64,000 nucleotides of DNA from Xestospongia bergquistia (lineage: Eukaryota; Porifera; Demospongiae; Haplosclerida; Petrosiidae): assembly GCA_963965975.1 (NCBI GenBank), contig OZ014415.1, positions 377,001-441,000 of the forward strand. The letters are read 5' to 3'. Both the position numbers and the translations under genes were made by a program. The notes under the pieces were generated by a model. That model did not search any database. It worked only from the letters and a program-made list of their open reading frames with translations, and was not told where the DNA came from. This document shows positions 1 through 11,115 of this stretch, in pieces. Position 1 is the first letter of the stretch, and every line of letters begins with the position of its first letter.

Positions 1-19
1 TACTCAGTGATTTATTAAC

Positions 20-921
20 CTGTTATAGGCTGTGATGTACTACTACTACTTGTAGCATTTGGACCACTATATCCAGGTATAGGACCGTTAGTTACTCTGG
101 CATTGGAGACAGTACACTGGTAAGTACCAGCTTGTCTCATCCTCACTGTTACTGTCACCTGTGTAACAAATCCTGGTCCATTTACTATCACATGAGACAG
201 GTCACCACTAGCAATTGTTAATGGATTACTTCCATCTGTACAAGTAACATTAGTGGGAGGTCCATCAGAGACATTAAAGGTAAGAGTGAAGACTGGGAGA
301 TTAGCATCTCTTGTGGAGATGAGAGAGAACTGCATAGAGGAGTCTGCATCAGGACCATCTATATAATAGTGAGATATAACATCACTTTATTACTATATGA
401 ACTCAGTTACTAACCATTGATACTGTAAGCATGATTTGTGTATATTCCTACCACTAGTGTTTGGTTCACTCCATTCTCATCAGGAATAATACAGGTATAC
501 AGACCTTGATAGTCTCTTATTCCTTTTTTTCTAGCTAGTGCAATCTGACCTTTAAACTTCTTTGAAAATATTACAATTTGACTATTTTCAGTAAACACAG
601 GTACTTGAGTACCATTAGGATAATACCACAGTCCAATACTAGAACCATTATTAGCACTCTGACACCACAAGGCATCATCAGAACCATCATCATTCTGATC
701 ACCATTATGAAACTGTCCAGCATATATCATTGAGAAGTCTGGTATTATCCTATTCTCATAGGGTAGATACAGTTGTACACCTGTTATTATGAAGTATATA
801 TTAATGATCACTCTAACAACAACTACTTACCATTACTAGGTCTGTTGGTAGGTACTTGTCCATCTCCTAGTTGTACTAGTAGTAACATATAATATAATAT
901 CTTCACTAACTCCATCATCAT
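20..921 (-). CDS. Receptor A: Ig/FN3 cell-surface receptor, 5' part only
   Basis: This is the 5' end of a type I membrane receptor whose 3' part lies beyond the left edge. Three exons are visible: a signal-peptide exon (831-921, starting MMMELVKIL with a Leu-rich core), Ig domain 1 (415-780) and Ig domain 2 (20-358). Ig1 has the Cys pair in ALWCQSA and GLYTC; Ig2 has NVTC and GTYQC. All junctions are GT..AG and phase 1, as in the sister genes B to E. The next exon by homology would be an FN3 domain off the window. Ig1 is the shortest of the five copies (366 nt) and differs from them mainly in three loops. Function is not known; a ligand-binding or recognition role is inferred from the domains. 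Confidence 0.85.
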
Positions 922-1052
922 CTTTACTGCTGATATAATGAGCTATTATATTAGCAACATAATAACTCTAGTTATGAAAAGTTATAAAAATATTAATAGA
1001 TTACAATAGTTTATTTATAGTAACATAATTGTGATGACATCATAAATTATTG

Positions 1053-1775
1053 TTATATTTGTTCCATTAGTTTAAGATCAGTAGATACCTATTATAATAA
1101 AGTGTATTATAATATTATAATAATATAATGTATTACCTCAAATGTACACCCAGTTGATGATCTTATATCTTCAATACTGACCTCTTCTGAAATTTCTATC
1201 AACTTCAGACCCATCTCAGTATCAACATCACTAATTCACTATACATATATTGGTTACCATGACAACACATGTATTGTACCATTTCTGTAATTATTCTATT
1301 AACACAATTCTTTCCTGTTAATGGCAGAGTACAATGATCTAATATTTTATGACTACCTCCCTGGAAGAAGAGAGAGAGACATTATCATCATATACATTAT
1401 ATATTATTACATACCCAGCATTATTACTAACAATAGTCAAGTCATTAGTACCAGTCTTAATTAATGCATTTATTAAATTCTCTGGAATACCACACAACCC
1501 AAATCCTATAATAAAATCAATAACATTATTACATCATAATGATGTCATCATTAATACATACCTCCTATGAGTAATTTCAATCCATTTTTAATATCTTTAA
1601 CAGCATCTACAGAGCTGTCATAAAACTCCACCCACCTTCCACTACTCAGGGATATACCACAACACTGCAATGGATAAAAGAGGACATTAACTAATACTAC
1701 AATATTCACTTGAGATACTGATAGACTAGAAACTATTGATTTGAGAGTTTGTAAGCTACTACGACCAAGCCTCAT
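1053..1775 (-). pseudogene. OXCT1: OXCT1 (SCOT) remnant 1, centre deleted
   Basis: Succinyl-CoA:3-ketoacid CoA transferase is a mitochondrial ketone-body enzyme of about 520 residues. Here only its two ends remain. The N-terminal part gives a Ser/Arg-rich leader (MRLGRSSLQTLKS), then DAVKDI and [19 protein letters not shown]. The C-terminal part gives [31 protein letters not shown] and a last small exon ending LMEQI-stop. About 340 residues between SNNAG and the CTLPL exon are missing, including the catalytic Glu region. The two flanking introns are fused into one of about 50 bp whose use would shift the frame. An insertion also separates RIITE from the next conserved stretch. It is a pseudogene; identity of the parent family is firm. 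Confidence 0.85.
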
Positions 1776-1821
1776 TTAATGGCTCCACTTTTTTCTATGG
1801 GAGAGCCATGGGATCCTATTG
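1763..1821 (+). pseudogene. TRAPPC13: TRAPPC13 exon 2 remnant (copy 1)
   Basis: Matches the intact TRAPPC13 exon at 25347-25415 in the stretch KPHLMAP.FSMGEPWDPIG, up to a preserved donor. The upstream exon is gone and the piece abuts the start of OXCT1 remnant 1, so it cannot be expressed as TRAPPC13. Confidence 0.8.
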
Positions 1822-1924
1822 GTACATGAGCATAATGGATGTATTGATGGTTAAATGAATGCATGAATTAGCATATCTATGAACATATAGATGAAATAAT
1901 GGATGTTTCATGAACTATGTAATA

Positions 1925-2575
1925 GGACTAATTACTTTGAACAAATAAGAACACATTGGTTTAGACTGTTTTTATGTTAGTAAAGTCGCGCTATTTTTAT
2001 GGAAAACATTAAAACAACGTAAGATATAGTTGTACTTTGGGACTATAGCCATTGTTTTAAGTTATGTAGACATAAATTACAACTTGTCATCTAAAGACAA
2101 AAGATTACTGTGTTGGTTTAACTTGTTATTATTTGCATTAGTAATCTCCTGTCATAATGTAAAGTACAAAATAGGTGAAAAAAATTCAGTACAAATTAAT
2201 TTAGTTAATAATTATTAATTTCCTTTCAGATGGGTAAGAGAAAAGTCAGACTGTACTATAGAAAGCACAGATCAATTCCGAGGTCTTTAATTGTATCTCT
2301 TCCAAAGTTAATTTCTTGTCTGTTTTGTCATCATTTCTTGTCTTACTGTGACTATGACCTAACATTATCAGTAAAATTAATTGTCATATAAATAATAATT
2401 ACTTCAGATAAATATTTATTATAAAGTAACACTTAGTTAAAGTAAAAATTCCAAAATACTACATACTCGTTTTAGAAGAAATAGGACCATTGTAAGCTAT
2501 GGTTTACACAAAGTTTATACTTGTCAGGTAGAGATGAGGGTACAGGAAGTGCATGGACATTTCCAATCTCGGTTA
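1925..2575. other. Conserved unrecognised segment (copies at 3383-4033 and 12430-13080)
   Basis: About 650 bp lying between the TRAPPC13 and IFT25 remnants in three blocks. It holds short open frames (62 codons at 2030-2218, repeated exactly at 3488) and an acceptor-like tract followed by MGKRKVRLYYRKHRS. No protein family is recognised. Most likely it is intergenic or intronic DNA carried along by duplication; the short open frames are not convincing genes. Confidence 0.4.
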
Positions 2576-2605
2576 CATGCAGTCTATGTTATAACTAATG
2601 CTTAC

Positions 2606-2697
2606 TCATTTATAATTGCTTCAGGTGGATAATTCTCATCATTAGAACTTGCTAATATCACTGCAGTTCCCTCAGATGGACTGGCTAAGTTTGTCAT
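2606..2697 (-). pseudogene. IFT25: IFT25 exon 1 remnant (copy 1)
   Basis: A 92-nt stretch matches exon 1 of the intact IFT25 at 28173-28264 (MTNLASP.EGTAVILASS, then NDENYPPEAII). The end of the exon reads NE instead of DG and no downstream exons follow. It is a stranded exon on a duplicated block. Confidence 0.85.
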
Positions 2698-2800
2698 GAT
2701 GTCAGCCACACCTTCTGTTTTAGAATGTTTCCATATACTAGTTATGACATTTGTTAATATCTTATATGCAATATTAATAGTGTTTAGTACATTGTGTATT

Positions 2801-3000
2801 TAATATGATGTGCCCCTGATCGTTAGTGTCATAATAATTGTCTGTATTGTTTCAATCACACCTACTAACACAAGTATTACAGAGGTCAACAATGAATTAT
2901 TAAAATGACATGTATCCACACTAAAATCAATGGGTGTGGAAGATGAAGATCAGATAAGACAAATACTATGTCAGACAAGCAATGATTTACAAGTGGAATA
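2801..3000 (+). pseudogene. USP24: USP24 exon 1 remnant (copy 1)
   Basis: Matches the 5' region and UBA-encoding exon of USP24 at 28600-28817, including [17 protein letters not shown] deletion between the upstream intron-like sequence and CACACCTACTAA removes the start codon. There is also a stop just before the UBA part. Non-coding remnant. Confidence 0.85.
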
Positions 3001-3031
3001 GATAAATAGATAAACAACATCAACATCAAAT

Positions 3032-3233
3032 ATTTAGATCTATCTTTAATATCTTTAACAGCATCTGCAGAGCTGTCATAAAACTCCACCCACCTTCCAC
3101 TACTCAGGGATATACCACAACACTGCAATGGATAAAAGAGGACATTAACTAATACTACAATATTCACTTGAGATACTGATAGACTAGAAACTATTGATTT
3201 GAGAGTTTGTAAGCTACTACGACCAAGCCTCAT
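3032..3233 (-). pseudogene. OXCT1: OXCT1 5' exon remnant (copy 2, tandem duplicate)
   Basis: Same leader (MRLGRSSLQTLKS) and FYDSSADAVKDIKD as remnant 1, then the reading leaves the family at a junction with the end of the first tandem copy. Only the first exons are present; no C-terminal part follows. The sequence across the junction (gatctatctttaat) is closer to the copy near 18175 than to remnant 1, which suggests exchange between blocks. Confidence 0.8.
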
Positions 3234-3279
3234 TTAATGGCTCCACTTTTTTCTATGGGAGAGCCATGGGATCCTATTG
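3221..3279 (+). pseudogene. TRAPPC13: TRAPPC13 exon 2 remnant (copy 2)
   Basis: Tandem-duplicate counterpart of the piece at 1763-1821, with the same FSMGEPWDPI coding sense and no flanking exons. Confidence 0.8.
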
Positions 3280-4063
3280 GTACATGAGCATAATGGATGT
3301 ATTGATGGTTAAATGAATGCATGAATTAGCATATCTATGAACATATAGATGAAATAATGGATGTTTCATGAACTATGTAATAGGACTAATTACTTTGAAC
3401 AAATAAGAACACATTGGTTTAGACTGTTTTTATGTTAGTAAAGTCGCGCTATTTTTATGGAAAACATTAAAACAACGTAAGATATAGTTGTACTTTGGGA
3501 CTATAGCCATTGTTTTAAGTTATGTAGACATAAATTACAACTTGTCATCTAAAGACAAAAGATTACTGTGTTGGTTTAACTTGTTATTATTTGCATTAGT
3601 AATCTCCTGTCATAATGTAAAGTACAAAATAGGTGAAAAAAATTCAGTACAAATTAATTTAGTTAATAATTATTAATTTCCTTTCAGATGGGTAAGAGAA
3701 AAGTCAGACTGTACTATAGAAAGCACAGATCAATTCCGAGGTCTTTAATTGTATCTCTTCCAAAGTTAATTTCTTGTCTGTTTTGTCATCATTTCTTGTC
3801 TTACTGTGACTATGACCTAACATTATCAGTAAAATTAATTGTCATATAAATAATAATTACTTCAGATAAATATTTATTATAAAGTAACACTTAGTTAAAG
3901 TAAAAATTCCAAAATACTACATACTCGTTTTAGAAGAAATAGGACCATTGTAAGCTATGGTTTACACAAAGTTTATACTTGTCAGGTAGAGATGAGGGTA
4001 CAGGAAGTGCATGGACATTTCCAATCTCGGTTACATGCAGTCTATGTTATAACTAATGCTTAC

Positions 4064-4155
4064 TCATTTATAATTGCTTCAGGTGGATAATTCTCATCAT
4101 TAGAACTTGCTAATATCACTGCAGTTCCCTCAGATGGACTGGCTAAGTTTGTCAT
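4064..4155 (-). pseudogene. IFT25: IFT25 exon 1 remnant (copy 2)
   Basis: Tandem-duplicate counterpart of 2606-2697: 92 nt, open, starts with ATG and ends NE at a donor. No other IFT25 exons are nearby. Confidence 0.85.
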
Positions 4156-4258
4156 GATGTCAGCCACACCTTCTGTTTTAGAATGTTTCCATATACTAGT
4201 TATGACATTTGTTAATATCTTATATGCAATATTAATAGTGTTTAGTACATTGTGTATT

Positions 4259-4458
4259 TAATATGATGTGCCCCTGATCGTTAGTGTCATAATAATTGTC
4301 TGTATTGTTTCAATCACACCTACTAACACAAGTATTACAGAGGTCAACAATGAATTATTAAAATGACATGTATCCACACTAAAATCAATGGGTGTGGAAG
4401 ATGAAGATCAGATAAGACAAATACTATGTCAGACAAGCAATGATTTACAAGTGGAATA
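4259..4458 (+). pseudogene. USP24: USP24 exon 1 remnant (copy 2)
   Basis: Tandem-duplicate counterpart of 2801-3000. UBA coding sense is visible but the start codon region is deleted. It lies directly downstream of the 3' end of receptor B, on the opposite strand. Confidence 0.85.
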
Positions 4459-4726
4459 GATAAATAGATAAACAACATCAACATCAAATACATACTATAC
4501 ATATATATATATATAATTATATTATATTTATTGGTTACCATGACAACAAATGTACATAATTTATTGTACTAGTTCTGTAATTATTTTATTAAAACAATTC
4601 TTTCCTGTTAATACCAGAGTACATTGATCACACAGGGTTTAAGGTTTAATATTAAGTATATGACATAAATTGTTTATAAAACTCATCAACTTATAAAGTA
4701 CTAGTGTACAGTATGTCCTCATTGGT

Positions 4727-7700
4727 TTAATGTTCAATTCTCTCATAAGTATAGTCTTGTTGAGAAGTGAGTTCAGTTGGTTCTTGATCAGTTATCTCAT
4801 ACAATGTTTCTTCAAATTTACTATAAACATGATATTATAATTTAAAATATGTCTCCTAGTAACTCACTTATCAATTGTTTTTACGACACTATAAGCTGGA
4901 CTGGTTGTCATAGCGATATCTTCATGTGATGTTTTCATACTATATAAAACAAATCATTATAATAATCAATAAAGTTACTTTATCTAATAACATATATACC
5001 TTAATAACTGTATCTTATTATATTGTCTTATTACAATCAGTACTAGTATTATAATAATAATACCAGTAATAACTAATAGTACTAGTAATATTGATGATAC
5101 AATAATTAGTGCATTAGTAGAAGCAGGAGCACATGAGCTGGTAAAAGACAGGTACTCAGTACTAGTGGTTGTCATAGTGATAATAGGAGTACACCCTATA
5201 GAAGAATGACATCATTATTACATAATACAATATAACATAATCAATAATATAGTACTATTACATATAATATAATCATTATATCTATATGTATTATATAATA
5301 TGATCATTAGTTAGTGTTGTATATAAATATATGATCAATATAATAATATATTATATTACATGTAACAATACATGTACTATTGTTATATATACAATGATAT
5401 CAATAGAATATATACTGATATATAGTTTAATAATATCATTGTATCATTTTATTATATAGTTTACTTGTGTTTATTATTAATAATATAGTAATAATATTTA
5501 GTGTTGTTAATGAAAATATACAAGTTAATTGTATTAATGATAACATAACCTGTTGATGTTGTAATAATAGATGTTGATGTTGATGATGATATAACTGTTG
5601 ATGTTGTAATAATAGATGTTGTTGTTGTTAATATTGTTGATGATAAAGTAATAGTTGATGATAATATAACTGTTGATGTTGGAGTACAAATGACTCCTAT
5701 AATATATAATAATAGGATAGTAATTTACAATATAGTGTATTAATATTAATGAGATAAGTGGTAGTTAAGTTAATCAACTGTTACTAAAATTAAATTATAT
5801 TATTGGAGTGGGCCCAATTCTACCACCTACTGTGTTTTGTAATGAACAGCTTCCTCTCTAGTAATTAATTAATATCTTACCAGGTGGGATAGGTTGAGTT
5901 CTCTCTCCCTCATAATCAACTCCATTTATTTCATATGTTACAGAAAGTGAGAACAAATAGTTTAAGTTATCTTGTAGTCCTCCTATTACACCTTCACTAC
6001 TACCAGCAGGAAAGGTCTTCTTACCCATATCAGACTGTCTCTTACGTTTACTAATACTAATATAATAGACAGTATAGTGCTTGACTTCTTGAGCAGTAAC
6101 AGGTTGCCACATAGCAAGTACTGCAGTGTTATTGATTTTTATTATATTAAAACCAGAAACTGTAGCTATAGAGGAAAAAGATATAAGTTATTGAAAAGAC
6201 AGACAAGAGACTTACATATGTTACTGGTAGAAACTTGAATATCACTCCATTCTCCTGGTCCTACACTGGTATATGCTCTCACTCCAATGGTATAGTTAGT
6301 GTTAGGTAGTAGTCCTCCTATACTGTATTGTGTGTTAGTTGTATTAGTCATATTGTATGGACCATTACTGTTAGACTCTCTATAACGTATCTCATACATG
6401 ATAATGATACCATTGGGTACTGTGGGTATATTCCATGTAATGTTGATCACTTGTATTTCTGTACCACTTTGTATTAGACCAGATATCACACCAGATTCTA
6501 CAAAATGTCAATAATACATTATATATCAGTATTAACTGACTTACTAGCTTCTCTTGTCTGTTGTATTACCTCACTACTTGTTGGTCCAGTTCCAGCATCA
6601 TTATATGCTCTTACTGTCACAGTGTAGTTAGTGTAAGGTGTGAGTGTTGTGAGATTGTAATGTCTGTTGTCTCCTCCACTGATGTTAACAGTATCATTGA
6701 ATGTTGTGTTAGTGTAGTAGAGCAAGTAACCAGTGATGGGTCCATTCTGTCCAGAAGAAGGTACCTCATCCCATGATATAGTCATGGACCTTGCCTCAAC
6801 TGATGATATAGTAATACTACTGACAGATGAAGTAGGTGCTGTCGATAATGTGAGAGTAATATAATAATTGTGAGTGTATTATAGTTTATCAGTTGAGATT
6901 GTATTGTTAATTCCTAAACCCATACTAGCTGGTTCACTACCATATATTCCATTTAGACCAATAATACATTATATATCAGTAATAATTCACTTACCAGCTT
7001 CTCCTGTCTGTTGTATTACCTCACTACTTGCTGGTCCAGTTCCAGCATCATTATATGCTCTTACTGTCACAGTGTAGTTAGTGTAAGGTGTGAGTGTTGT
7101 GAGATTGTAATGTCTGTTGTCTCCTCCAGTGATGTTAACAGTGTCATTGAATGTCGTATTAGTGTAGTAGAGCAAGTTACCAGTAATGGGTCCATTCTGT
7201 CCAGAGCAAGGTACCTCATCCCATGATATAGTCATGGACCTTGCCTCAATTGATGATATAATGATATTACTGACAGATGAAGTGGGTGCTGTAGATAATG
7301 TGAGAACAATATAATAATTGTGAATATGATAATATAACATAGTTTACCAGATGAGAGTGTAGTGGTAATACTAGAACCCAGTGCAGCTGGTTCACTACCA
7401 TATATTCCATTAAGACCAACAATACAGTAAGTACCAGGATCAATACCAGTAAATATATATGGTGATGAGATTGATAAATATGTTATGATAGGATCATACA
7501 TCTTTTTACATAGTCTTCGACATTGACGATGGCCCTCATATGTTTGAGGAGCAAATATAGGTTGAGTCCACATCATAATAATAGTGGTATTAGTGGTAGT
7601 AAATGTCAGAATGGGAAAAGGGAGAGCTAAAGGTAAGGATAAGAGCTATAATAGCTTTTTTTCAAAGACAGAGTATTATATGATACTAATAAAGTTTTAT

Positions 7701-8957
7701 TTATTCATTTATTACTTACAAAATGTCACAGTGATTGTGTTACTATGATTACTAGGTAGTACTGTACTACCCTCACTGCCATATGATACTATAAAGAAGT
7801 TATATGTACTGTATAAAGTCAGTCCTGATGTTATATTCAACATTGTGTTAGTGGTAGTTCCTGCACTCATAACAGAACTAATACCACTACTGAGTTGATA
7901 GAACACCTCATAACCAGCTACTCCTGACACAGATGACCAGGAGAGTTGTACATGAGTCAGACCTGTGTTCAGTCTTGTAGCATTCAGACCAGTAGGAGTA
8001 CCAGTAACTTTAACAAAGAGAGAGAATATATAAACCATCCTACTCAGTGATTACTAACCTGTTATGGGCAATGATGAACTGCTGCTAACTGCTCCTCCTT
8101 GATTGTCTGTTACTCTGGCATTGGAGACAGTACACTGGTAAGTACCAGCTTGTCTCATCCTCACTGTCACTGTCACCTGTGTAACAGATCCTGGTCCATT
8201 CACTACCACACGAGACAGGTCACCACTATCAATAGTGAATGGGTTACTTCCATCTGTACAAGTAACATCAGTGGGAGGTCCATTAGAGACATTGAAGGTG
8301 AGGGTGAAGACTGGAGGATTAGCATCTCTTGTAGAGATGAGAGAGAACTTCATGGAGGAGTCTGCATCAGGACCATCTATATAATAGTGAGATATATCAT
8401 CACTTTATTACTACAACAATTCAGTTACTAACCATTACTACTGTAAGCAGAATTTCCATATGCTCCTGCCACTAGTGTTTGGTTCACTCCATTCTCATCA
8501 GGAATGATACAGGTGTACAGACCTTCATAATTACCTAATATAGAGGCTTTTTTAGCCAGTGCAATCTGACCTGTGAACCTCTTAGAGAATACTGGACTTA
8601 TGTCATTATATTGATCCAAGTTTTTAGTAAACAAAGGTACTTGAGTACCATTAGGATAATACCACAGTCCAATATCAGAACCACTATTTGCACTTTGACA
8701 CCACAAGGCATCATTAGTACCATCATTATTCTGATCAGTACTATAAAACTGTCCAGCATATATCATTGAGAAGTCTGGTATTATCCTATTTTCATAGGGT
8801 AGATACAGTTGTACACCTGTTATTATGAAGTATATATTAATGATCACTCTAACAACAACTACTTACCATTACTAGGTCTGTTGGTAGGTACTTGTCCATC
8901 TCCTAGTTGTACTAGTAGTAACATATAATACAATATCTTTACTAACTCTATCATCAT
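4727..8957 (-). CDS. Receptor B: complete Ig2/FN3(6) transmembrane receptor
   Basis: Type I membrane receptor, about 1007 residues from 13 exons: signal peptide 8867-8957, Ig1 8433-8816, Ig2 8059-8376, FN3 7720-8007, FN3 7348-7626, FN3 6995-7288, FN3 6545-6838, FN3 6216-6497, FN3 5881-6165, Thr/Ser stalk 5550-5696, membrane exon 5000-5195, tail exons 4868-4939 and 4727-4820. Exon lengths sum to 3,024 nt with no stop. The helix is ALIIVSSILLVLLVITGIII. The tail carries SPAYSVV, LYEITD and YTYERIEH. The last FN3 has a furin-like KRKRQS. The third FN3 exon is duplicated (6545 and 6995) with a decayed piece of the preceding FN3 exon between them at about 6870-6960. There is no kinase or phosphatase domain. 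The ligand is unknown; an adhesion or recognition role is inferred. Confidence 0.92.
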
Positions 8958-9014
8958 CTTTGACAGAGTTAGTACTGATATAATGGACTATTATATTATC
9001 AATAATTCACTTAC

Positions 9015-10975
9015 CAGCTTCTCCTGTCTGTTGTATTACCTCACTACTTGCTGGTCCAGTCCCAGCATCATTGTATGCTCTTACTGTCACAGTGTAGTTA
9101 GTGTAAGGCGTGAGTGTTGTGAGGTTGTACTGTCTGTTGTCTCCTCCAGTGATGTTAACAGTGTCACTGAATGTTATGTTAGTATAGTAGAGCAAGTAAC
9201 CAGTGATGGGTCCATTCTGTCCAGAGCAAGGTACTTCATCCCATGATATAGTCATGGACCTTGCCTCAACTGATGATATAATGATATTACTGACAGATGA
9301 AGTGGGTGCTGTAGATAATGTTAGAACAATATAATAATTGTAAATATGATAATATAACATAGTTTACCAGATGAGAGTGTAGTGATAATTCTAGAACCCA
9401 GTGCAGCTGTTTCACTACCATATATTCCATTAAGACCAATAATACAGTAAGTACCAGGATCAATACCAGTAAATGTATATGGTGATGAGGTTAATGAATT
9501 AGTTATGATAGGATCATAGTTCTTTTTACATAGTCTTCGACAATGACGATAGCCCTCATATGTTTGAGGAGCTAATGAAGGTTGTGTCCATATCATAGTA
9601 ATAGTTGTATTAGTGGTAGTAAATGTCAGAATGGGAAAAGGGATAGCTAAAGATAAGGTTAAGAGCAATAGTAGCTTTTTTCAAAGACAGAACATTATAA
9701 TAAAGTTTTATTTATTTATTTATTACTTACAAAATGTCACAGTGATTGTGTTACTATGATCACTAGGTAGTACTGTACTACCCTCACTGCCATATGATAC
9801 TACAAAGAAGTTATATGTACTGTATGAAGTCAGTCCTGATGTTATATTCAACATTGTGTTAGTGGTAGTTCCTCCACTCATAACAGAACTACTACCACTG
9901 CTGAGTTGATAGAACACCTCATAACCAGCTACTCCTGACACAGATGACCAGGAGAGTTGTACATGAGTCAGACCTGTGTTCAGTCTTGTAGCAGTTAGAC
10001 CAGTAGGAGTACCAGCAACTGTAACAGAGAGAGAGAATATGTATACCATCCTACTTAGTGATTAACTAACCTGTTATATTCTGTGATGTACTACTACTAC
10101 TTGTAGCAGTGACATTACCAATAGTACCAGCATCTACTCTGGCATTGGAGACAGTACACTGGTAAGTACCAGCTTGTCTCATCCTCACTGTCACTGTCAC
10201 CTGTGTAACAAATCCTGGTCCATTTATTACCACACGAGACAGGTCCCCACTAGCAATGGTGAATGGGTTACTTCCATCTGTACAAGTGACATCAGTGGGA
10301 GGTCCATCAGAGACATTGAAAGTGAGAGCGAAGACTGGAGGGTTAGTATCTCTTGTGGAGATGAGAGAGAACTTCATGGAGGAGTCTGCATCAGGACCAT
10401 CTATATAATAGTGAGATATATCATCACTTTATTACTATATTAATTCAGTCACTGACTATTGTTATTATAAAAATAATTTCCGTACGCTCCTACCACTAGT
10501 ATTTGGTTCCCTCCATTCTCATCAGGAATAATACAGGTATACAGACCTTCATAACCTGATAGTCCAAGATTTCTAGCTAGTGCAATCTGACCTGTGAACC
10601 TCTTAGAGAATATAGGAGATGGTCCACTGTCAAATGGGCCACTATGTAAAAGTACTTGAGTACCATTAGGATAATACCACAGTCCAATATTAGAACCAGT
10701 ATTAGCACTCTGACACCACAAGGCATCAATAATGTTATCATGATTATTATCAGAAGCATAGAATTGTCCACCATATATCATTGAGAAGTCTGGTATTATC
10801 CCTATATTCTCATAGGGTAGATACAGTTGTACACCTGTTATTATGAAGTATATATTAATGATCACTCTAACAACAACTACTTACCATTACTAGGTCTGTT
10901 GGTAGGTACTTGTCCATCTCCTAGTTGTACTAGTAGTAACACATAAGACAATATCTTTACTAACTCTATCATCAT
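9015..10975 (-). CDS. Receptor C: 5' half gene (SP, Ig1, Ig2, three FN3), no membrane part of its own
   Basis: Exons: signal peptide 10885-10975, Ig1 10457-10834, Ig2 10071-10400, FN3 9731-10018, FN3 9368-9646, FN3 9015-9308. All are open and phase 1-1 with good splice sites, including a donor after the last one. Only about 57 bp separate that donor from the start codon of receptor B; the FN3-4 to tail exons found in B, D and E are absent. Two readings fit. C may be truncated by unequal crossing-over. Or its last donor may splice past the B signal-peptide exon into B Ig1, which would give one in-frame receptor of about 1530 residues with four Ig and nine FN3 domains. Ig2 lacks none of its Cys residues. 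I favour real coding capacity over a dead gene. Confidence 0.8.
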
Positions 10976-11115
10976 CTTTGACAGAGTTAGTACTGATATA
11001 ATGGAATATTATATTATCAATATAATAACTTTAGTTATGAAAAGTTATTACAATTATTAATAGTTATAATAGTTTATTTATAGTAACATAATTGTGATAA
11101 TGTCATAAATTATTG

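Larger units (their letters stand above)
1588..4490. repeat. 1,458-bp near-identical tandem duplication
   Basis: Bases 1588-3032 recur at 3046-4490 with a constant offset of 1,458 bp and almost no differences; one visible change is ctac versus ctgc in the OXCT1 exon. Each copy holds, in order, the OXCT1 5' exon (-), a TRAPPC13 exon 2 remnant (+), about 0.7 kb of unrecognised DNA, an IFT25 exon 1 remnant (-) and a USP24 exon 1 remnant (+). It is a very recent duplication, or an assembly artefact from two haplotypes. Confidence 0.9.

Noticed and set aside
1053-1775. OXCT1 remnant as a functional short gene
   Set aside because: The fused intron joins phase 2 to phase 0, giving an early stop, and the catalytic centre is missing.
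2030-2218. 62-codon open frame repeated at 3488 and 12550 as a possible small gene
   Set aside because: The third copy has indels that change its C-terminus, there is no family match, and identity of the first two is explained by the recent tandem duplication.
4727-4939. Canonical ITIM/ITAM in receptor tails
   Set aside because: YSVV is preceded by Pro at -2, YEIT lacks a hydrophobic +3, and spacing between motifs is too long for an ITAM; I only call them YxxPhi/SH2-type candidates.
6561-7226. Plus-strand open frames rich in Cys/Ser/Val opposite the FN3 exons (also at 9000, 15600, 21400 and opposite Ig2)
   Set aside because: They are antisense shadows of conserved coding exons on the minus strand; they have no own splice or start context and repeat wherever the FN3 exon repeats.
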